Source: Archivesica marissinica (Eukaryota; Mollusca; Bivalvia; Venerida; Vesicomyidae). Taken from it: a stretch of DNA of 64,000 bases. Within the stretch, counting starts at the first letter, position 1. Every line of letters begins with the position of its first letter. Below the pieces are notes generated by a model. It searched no databases. It had not been told where the DNA came from and saw only the letters and a list, made by a program, of their open reading frames with translations. Where the stretch lies: the NCBI GenBank assembly GCA_014843695.1, contig CM026397.1:34166726-34230725 (forward strand). The letters are read 5' to 3'. Below, one piece after another: positions 57,385-64,000 of the stretch. Made by a program: the position numbers and the translations under genes.

Positions 57385-60268
57385 AACTAACTGTTCATAC
57401 GTGCATTGTTTATGTTCATACGTGCATTGTTTATGTTGATATGTGCATTGTTTATGCTCATACGTGCATTGTTTATGCTCATACGTGCATTGTTTATGTT
57501 GATATGTGCATTGTTTATGTTGATATGTGTATTGGGTTATGTTGATATGTGTATTGGGTTATGTTGATATGTGTATTGGGTTATGTTGATATGTGTATTG
57601 GGTTATGTTGATATGTGTATTGGGTTATGTTGATATGTGTATTGGGTTATGTTGATGTGTATTGGGTTATGTTGATATGTGCATTGTTTATGTTGGTACG
57701 TGCATTGTTTATGTTCATACGTGCATTGTTTATGTTGATATGTGCATTGTTTATGTTGATATGTGTATTGGGTTATGTTGATATGTGTATTGGGTTATGT
57801 TGATATGTGTATTGGGTTATGTTGATATGTGTATTGGGTTATGTTGATATGTGTATTGGGTTATGTTGATATGTGTATTGGGTTATGTTGATATGTGTAT
57901 TGGGTTATGTTGATGTGTGCATTGTTTATGTTGGTACGTGCATTGTTTATGTTGATACGTGCATTGTTTATGTTGATACGTGCATTGTTTATGTTGATAC
58001 GTGCATTGTTTATGTTGATACGTGCATTGTTTATGTTGATACATGGTTTATGTTGATACGTGCATTGTTTATGTTGATGCGTGCATTGTTTATGTTGATG
58101 CGTGCATTGTTTATGTTGATACGTGCATTGTTTATGTTGATACGTGCATTGTTTATGTTGATACGTGCATGGTTTATGTTGATACGTGCATTGTTTATAT
58201 TGATACGTGCATTGTTTATGTTGATACGTGTATTGTTTTATGTTCATACGTGCATTGTTTATGTTGATACGTGCATTGTTTATGTTGATACGTGCATTGT
58301 TTATGTTGATACGTGCATTGTTTATGTTGATACGTGCATCGTTTATGTTGATACATGGTTTATGTTGATACGTGCATTGTTTATGTTGATACGTGCATTG
58401 TTTATGTTGATACGTACATTGTTTTATGTTGATACGTGCATTGTTTATGTTGATACGTACATTGTTTATGTTGATACGTGCAGTGTTTATGTTGATACAT
58501 TGTTTATGTTGATACGTGCATTGTTTATGTTGATACGTGCATTGTTTATGTTGATACGTGCATTGTTTATGTTGATACGTGCATTGTTTATGTTGATACG
58601 TGCATTGTTTATGTTGATACGTGCATTGTTTATGTTGATACGTGCATTGTTTATGTTGATACGTGCATTGTTTATGTTGATACATGGTTGTGTGTTGTTT
58701 TGTTGTGGTTGTTTTATGTTGATACGTGCATTGTTATGTTGATACGTGTGTTTGTTGTGTTTATGTTGTAGTGCATTGTTTATGGATACGTGTGTTTATG
58801 TTGATACGTGCATTGTTTATGTTGATACGTGCATTGTTTATGTTGATACGTGCATTGTTTATGTTGATATGTGCATTGTTTATGTTGATACGTGCATTGT
58901 TTATGTTGATACGTGCATTGTTTATGTTGATACGTGCATTGTTTATGTTGATACGTGCATTGTTTATGTTGATACATGGTTTATGTTGATACGTGCATTG
59001 TTTATGTTGATACGTGCATTGTTTATGTTGATACGTGCATTGTTTATGTTGATACGTGCATTGTTTATGTTGATACATGGTTTATGTTGATGCGTGCATT
59101 GTTTATGTTGATATGTGCATTGTTTATGTTGATACGTGCATTGTTTATGTTGATACGTGCATTGTTTATGTTGATACGTGCATTGTTTATGTTGATACGT
59201 GCATTGTTTATGTTGATACATGGTTTATGTTGATACGTGCATTGTTTATGTTGATACGTGGTTTATGTTGATACGTGCATTGTTTATGTTGATACGTGCA
59301 TTGTTTATGTTGATACGTGCATTGTTTATGTTGATACGTGCATTGTTTATGTTGATACGTGCATTGTTTATGTTGATGCGTGCATTGTTTATGTTGATAT
59401 GTGCATTGTTTATGTTGATACGTGCATTGTTTATGTTGATACGTGCATTGTTTATGTTGATACGTGCATTGTTTATGTTGATACGTGCATTGTTTATGTT
59501 GATACGTGCATTGTTTATGTTGATACGTGCATTGTTTATGTTGATACATGGTTTATGTTCATACGTGCATGGTTTATGTTGATACGTGCATTGTTTATGT
59601 TGATACGTGCATTGTTTATGTTGATACATGGTTTATGTTGATACGTGCATTGTTTATGTTGATACGTGCATTGTTTATGTTGATACGTGCATTGTTTATG
59701 TTGATATGTGCATTGTTTATGTTGATACGTGCATTGTTTATGTTGATACGTGCATGGTTTATGTTGATACGTGCATTGTTTATGTTGATACGTGTATTGT
59801 TTTATGTTGATACGTGCATTGTTTATGTTGATACGTGCATTGTTTATGTTGATACATGGTTTATGTTCATACGTGCATTGTTTATGTTGATACGTGCATT
59901 GTTTATGTTGATCATGGTTTATGTTATACGTGCATTGTTTATGTTGATACGTGCATTGTTTATGTTGATACATGGTTTATGTTGATACGTGCATTGTTTA
60001 TGTTGATACGTGCATTGTTTATGTTGATACGTGCATTGTTTATGTTGATACGGGCATTGTTTATGTTGATACGTGCATTGTTTATGTTGATACGTGCATT
60101 GTTTATGTTGATACGTGCATTGTTTATGTTGATACATGGTTTATGTTGATACGTGCATGGTTTATGTTGATACGTGCATTGTTTATGTTGATACATGGTT
60201 TATGTTGATACGTGCATTGTTTATGTTGATACGTGCATTGTTTATGTTGGTACGTGCATTGTTTTTGC
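57385..60268. repeat. 21-bp satellite
   Basis: About 135 units of gttgatacgtgcattgttta(t). The left part (57530-57910) contains a variant, atgtgtattgggttatgttg. Scattered shortened units (gatacatggttta) recur at irregular intervals. The period is a multiple of three, so frames up to 289 codons open on both strands (VDTCIVY or YQHKQCT repeats); they are artefacts. Confidence 0.97.
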
Positions 60269-60905
60269 ATATCAAATTATGTATATATCTAAAGCATGTA
60301 TAATAGGAATGTATAAATGTATGTATGCCATCTATATATGCAAAATAAAAGGTTTCCTTCAAAAAAGTATAAAATGCCGATGTCATGCTCTCTTGTACTA
60401 GTTTTGTGGTTAATCTTACAAAGACCAATAAATAAACATTACCGGTACATATATACATTGTACGTGTAGTATTTCACTGTGTATTATACGCGTATATAAA
60501 CTATTCCATAATCTAGTATTTCACTGTGTATTATACGTGTATATAAACTATTCCACTATCTATCAAAATACACAAAGAGCAGCTTAACAGATGAGGGTGA
60601 ATCCCCCTTCCCCCCCCCCCCCGAACACTTTGTCCCAACATCATCTATTATTCACATTTCAAATGACCTGACAATACTATTTGTCTTCAGAGATAATTGT
60701 TTCATTGTTTGAACAGAAGAGACCAGACCATTCTAGGAATTTTCCTGCCACAAACAAATTAGAGGGACAGACCTGAGGAGAGGTATAATTCATGAGCAGC
60801 AGTTTAGCAACAGTGTTTCTTTACTTCTCTTTCACCACTAATGCACGACAACACTATTTTGGCGTTCTTATATTTACTGCACCGAATATACTACCACTAT
60901 CTCAA
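60269..60905. other. No gene seen
   Basis: Contains a short direct repeat of about 55 bp (tagtatttcactgtgtatta at 60467 and 60513) and a poly-C tract at about 60610. Confidence 0.5.
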
Positions 60906-60914
60906 CTTCCTGTG

Positions 60915-61137
60915 AATTAACTGACATGGACTGGTGCAGGATATTTTTAGACCAATAAATTAATAAGAAAATTACATTTGGACCAGTTCATTTATCAATT
61001 TATCAAAATTGTGTCTAAAAATAGTAAAATTACTGGCAAAATGTGCAGATCATGATATGGCGGATTGTCACAAGCTGGATCATCTGACTTACACTTTTTG
61101 TAAGCCTATTTAGAGGTCTGTGGTGTTGAAAGTGTTA
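60915..61137. mobile_element. MITE-P1 copy, decayed
   Basis: Has taactgacatggactggtgc, aaattacatttggaccagtt, atgtgcagatcatga and gaggtctgtggtgttgaaag as in 24117-24361, but the first ends are eroded and no TTAA pair remains. Confidence 0.75.
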
Positions 61138-61309
61138 CGTAGGAGATTCTGTAATGGGTCACTGTCTGTACCATTGCACTATCCTCCACAAATCTAAAAT
61201 GACTAATCTCTTCAGGAGGCGTCGCTCATATGGGCAACCAGTAGCGACGATAAATAAACGTAAAACACACACAAAGTGTTACGTTATTTGAAGTCAACGA
61301 CCGTAACCC

Positions 61310-61615
61310 AGGGATCAGTTTAGAGGGCGATGTGGGGCGAAATTGTCGGCCTAGGGACCCTGACTTCGCCCTCTGGGGGCCCCACTTCTCCCAAAAAAAT
61401 AAATATATTTTTTGGTTTTTACGATTTTCAAACAAAATTGTGTCTAGTAAGATACACTGGCCCATTATAAAGCACTTCTTCTATTCAAATGTATTTAATG
61501 GTTGTACTGTGCATTTTAACCCTATTTTGCAGAAGTATATTAAAGAACACCATTTAAGGAAGCGATCACGCGCTTTCTCACTTCTCCCGAAAATTCTGAC
61601 CTAGAATGAACGCAG
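61310..61615. repeat. Dispersed repeat D copy 3
   Basis: Longest copy: gggatcagtttagagggcga, ggccccacttctcccaaaaa, actggcccattataaagcac, cgcgctttctcacttctccc and gacctagaatgaacgcaggt. The orientation is opposite to 42970-43255. Confidence 0.8.
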
Positions 61616-61671
61616 GTAACCACTCGATCCAGATTCCCCTCCCCCTTATAGAAATGTGAAAGGATATTTAA

Positions 61672-61920
61672 TTTATTAAACTTTTATTTATTTTACAACG
61701 ATAGTGAAACAAGTTTGAACAACTTATATTAATCACTCTCGTTGGCGCGGATGAAAGCGTATATGTGGTCATTCGTGTGGGAGGAAACCGGAGTACCCGG
61801 AGCAAACCCACCTGTCCGATCTGTCGACCACCGTACCATCTCACATAATTTGATTGAACCCGGGTTGCATTAGTGAGAAGCGAGCGCAGCGCGCTAACCA
61901 CGGCGCTATGTGGAAAGGAT
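61672..61920 (-). mobile_element. SINE-C copy, full
   Basis: tttattttacaacgatagtg at the tail side, ggcgcggatgaaagcgtata, aggaaaccggagtacccgga, then ttgaacccgggttgcat and agcgcgctaaccacggcgct at the tRNA-like head (minus orientation). Confidence 0.85.
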
Positions 61921-62004
61921 ATTTGAATCATGAAATACTGATATGAAGTAGCTGCAAATTACAACAATAAACACTAACTCACAAACAGTTCACACACCTT
62001 TATT

Positions 62005-62150
62005 TTTATTATTTAAGTTTATTTAACGTCGCTACCAGTTGCCCCCATTTGAGCGACAGGCAGTTTACATAACAACACGTTTTCTGGGCAGGCTCCGGAG
62101 GTCAACCAGTACTTGGTGCACCAACCTCGCTAAGAAAACCCACACCCAAT
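62005..62150 (-). mobile_element. SINE-A-like body, inverted, alternative tail
   Basis: Reverse complement contains gaggttggtgcaccaagtac, ggagcctgcccagaaaacgt and gtaaactgcctgtcgctcaa, then ggtagcgacgttaaataaac. It shares the central body with SINE-A but not its gcgtaaaacccgaaat tail. Confidence 0.7.
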
Positions 62151-62210
62151 TCTATAAATTTTATTTCACTTCTCCTAGGTCACGGATATATTGAATTTAT
62201 TAAATCACAA

Positions 62211-62454
62211 TTAACCCGTTGCACGCTAGAGGCAGATAAAATCACTTGCAAACAGCATAGAGACAGATCGGATGATACAGAATGTGCAGTCTGGTCAGGC
62301 TCTATGCCGTTTGCTATTCAGATAGTGGAGCTAAAACACTTGGCTGAATAGCAAACAACATAGATCCTGATCAGACGTGGCGCTACGCCGCAGCTGATCT
62401 GGATCTATGTTGTTTGCAAACGTGATTTTATTAACTCAGCAGACAAAGGGTTAA
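62211..62454. mobile_element. MITE-P2 copy, TTAA-flanked
   Basis: TTAACCCGTTGCACGCTAG at the left, cagcagacaaaGGGTTAA at the right. Interior has caaacagcatagagacagat, agctgatctggatctatgtt and the mirrored gtttgctattcag / ctgaatagcaaac pair. Confidence 0.88.
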
Positions 62455-62595
62455 AACCAGAAACTGCTGAATCATGCACTATGGGCTATATAGTAAAACT
62501 CATCTAAAAGCGAATGGCTACCAAAGTAAAATGGATATTTAGCAGTGTGGCGGAGGTTTGCTGCCTCGGAATGTTCTTGTTTCAACATTGATATG

Positions 62596-63003
62596 TAAGT
62601 AACTGTTTAGTTTACAGTGGTAAGTAACTGTTTGGTTTACAGTGGTAAGTAACTGTTTGGTTTACAGTGGTAAGTAACTGTTTGGTTTACAGTGGTAAGT
62701 ACATGTTTGGTTTACAGTGGTAAGTAACTGTTTGGTTTACAGTGGTAAGTACATGTTTGGTTTACAGTGGTAAGTACATGTTTGGTTTACAGTGGTAAGT
62801 ACATGGTTGGTTTACAGTGGTAAGTAACTGTTTGGTTTACAGTGGTAAGTAACTGCTTGGTTTACAGTGGTAAGTAACTGTTTGGTTTACAGTGGTAAGT
62901 AACTGTTTGGTTTACAGTGGTAAGTACATGTTTGGTTTACAGTGGTAAGTACATGTTTGGTTTACAGTGGTAAGTAACTGTTTGGTTTACAGTGGTAAGT
63001 AAC
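62596..63003. repeat. 25-bp minisatellite carrying splice-like motifs
   Basis: About 16 units of ggtaagtaactgtttggttt followed by acagt. Every unit contains a donor-like G|GTAAGT and an acceptor-like tttggtttacag|t. Variants have acatg for aactg. Confidence 0.96.
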
Positions 63004-64000
63004 AGTTGAAAAGCCATATTTCAGAAAATGTGCTTGGTTTGCGGGCATATAGGGGTTCTGGTTTACAGTTGTTAAGATTTTTTACGCCATTTTTTTTACG
63101 GCTCATTGGAACGGTAAATAGTTTCAAAAAGTACAGTGTGCGTCTGATTTGACAGTTTGTAAGTGCTATTCATCATTCTTACTTCAATTACGCCGGATCG
63201 ATCCTTTGCCACAGAAACCCAATAGTTAAAATCCGTCATCTCATCGATATAGAGTGGTGGAACCTATGCTCAGCGTAAATCCTACATATCATGGCTAAAG
63301 TTAAAAGTTAAATGCACTTGCCGTATATTATTATTTTCTTAAGTCGTGAACACTCAAAAAATTGTTGTTGAAAATTTTAGCTTCATTACGTGACCATGCA
63401 CCTCAATACAGCTATCGCAACGGCTCCTGTTTCCATGGGGAACTAGATATTTTAGGCCACCTACGCACGGCGTACATGAAATGTTTTATTTATGCACGGA
63501 TACATGTTGAATATATTATTTTGACTTAGTAACATCAATAATTAACAATATTACAACTTATAAGAAACCATTTTTCTGATTATTTGTACATTTTTTCTCA
63601 ATTCGGATATTCACAACAAATTGTCTGTTTATATTCGGCTACTGAACAAGTCAGGTGACAGTTGCATTACGCTGCCGGTACGCACAACGGAATGCTATTG
63701 AACAATGCTTCACCTCTGTCAGCGAAAATAGGTTAAAACTATTTAAATATTTCAAATACGGATGTAACTGGAAAAAATACGCCGAGTTTAGGAATATGCC
63801 GAGCATAGGTTCCACCACTCTAATGCAGAAATGTGAAACATGCCGACACATTTTGATTACGGGAGCATTCGTATATTTTCAGAAATTATCGTGTATAACA
63901 CAGTCCAGTGATTTGCGGGGAAAAAAATCTGTTTCTATTTAGAGATCGCATCGTACAGAGAAGAAGAGCTGTCATTCTTCAAATTAACACATGCAAAGAT
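63004..64000. other. No gene seen
   Basis: AT-rich DNA up to the window end. The longest frame (63655-63942, + strand, 95 codons) shows no recognisable domain and has a competing frame on the other strand. Confidence 0.4.

Noticed and set aside
57861..60208. Frames of up to 289 codons with a hydrophobic VDTCIVY repeat that looks like membrane protein
   Set aside because: A product of the 21-bp satellite; the opposite strand is equally open (YQHKQCT repeats).
63655..63942. 95-codon frame near the window end
   Set aside because: No recognisable domain, no splice context and a similarly long frame on the opposite strand; it could be chance.

Overview
The window is eukaryotic nuclear DNA from an invertebrate animal: split genes with GT-AG introns, tRNA-derived SINEs, several families of short inverted-repeat DNA transposons and very abundant tandem repeats. 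The two recognisable genes and the style of repeats suit a lophotrochozoan, most likely a mollusc such as a bivalve. The species cannot be fixed from the sequence alone.

Only about 1.5 kb is clearly protein coding. Left part (3.5-14.7 kb, + strand): the last six coding exons of a FAM135 family gene, which encode its C-terminal lipase-like alpha/beta-hydrolase domain (GHSLG nucleophile motif, SQDRY acid motif, VFHALP histidine motif). Its 5' exons lie outside the window. Its introns hold a dead PIF/Harbinger transposon with a second transposon nested inside it, SINEs, MITEs and minisatellites. Its 3' UTR starts directly with a 29-bp minisatellite. Right part (30.25-46.99 kb, - strand): a complete three-exon coding region for a 194-residue neuronal calcium sensor (NCS) family protein with an N-myristoylation signal, a CPxG-type inactive first EF-hand and three canonical EF-hands. 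Its introns (11.9 and 4.2 kb) are mostly satellite DNA, including a 4.7-kb array of 42-bp units with a 966-bp higher-order period, and a 1,000-N assembly gap.

The genes converge, with about 15.6 kb of repeat-rich DNA between their stop codons. From 47 to 64 kb I see no gene, only arrays and mobile-element copies. By my own rough sum, tandem arrays cover about 28 kb of the 63 kb of real sequence. Many units are multiples of 3 bp with no stop, so they produce long spurious reading frames on both strands.

The most interesting signals are in the repeats. A minisatellite has copied the splice acceptor and first exon bases of a FAM135 exon eight times. A 25-bp array carries both a donor-like and an acceptor-like motif in every unit. 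At least two arrays grew inside TTAA-flanked MITEs whose ends are still present, and two others start with an inverted first unit (a hairpin). Together these suggest that palindromic mobile elements repeatedly seeded satellites here. No virus, toxin, CRISPR array, rRNA or genuine tRNA gene was recognised. All family names come from reading motifs by eye, without a database search.
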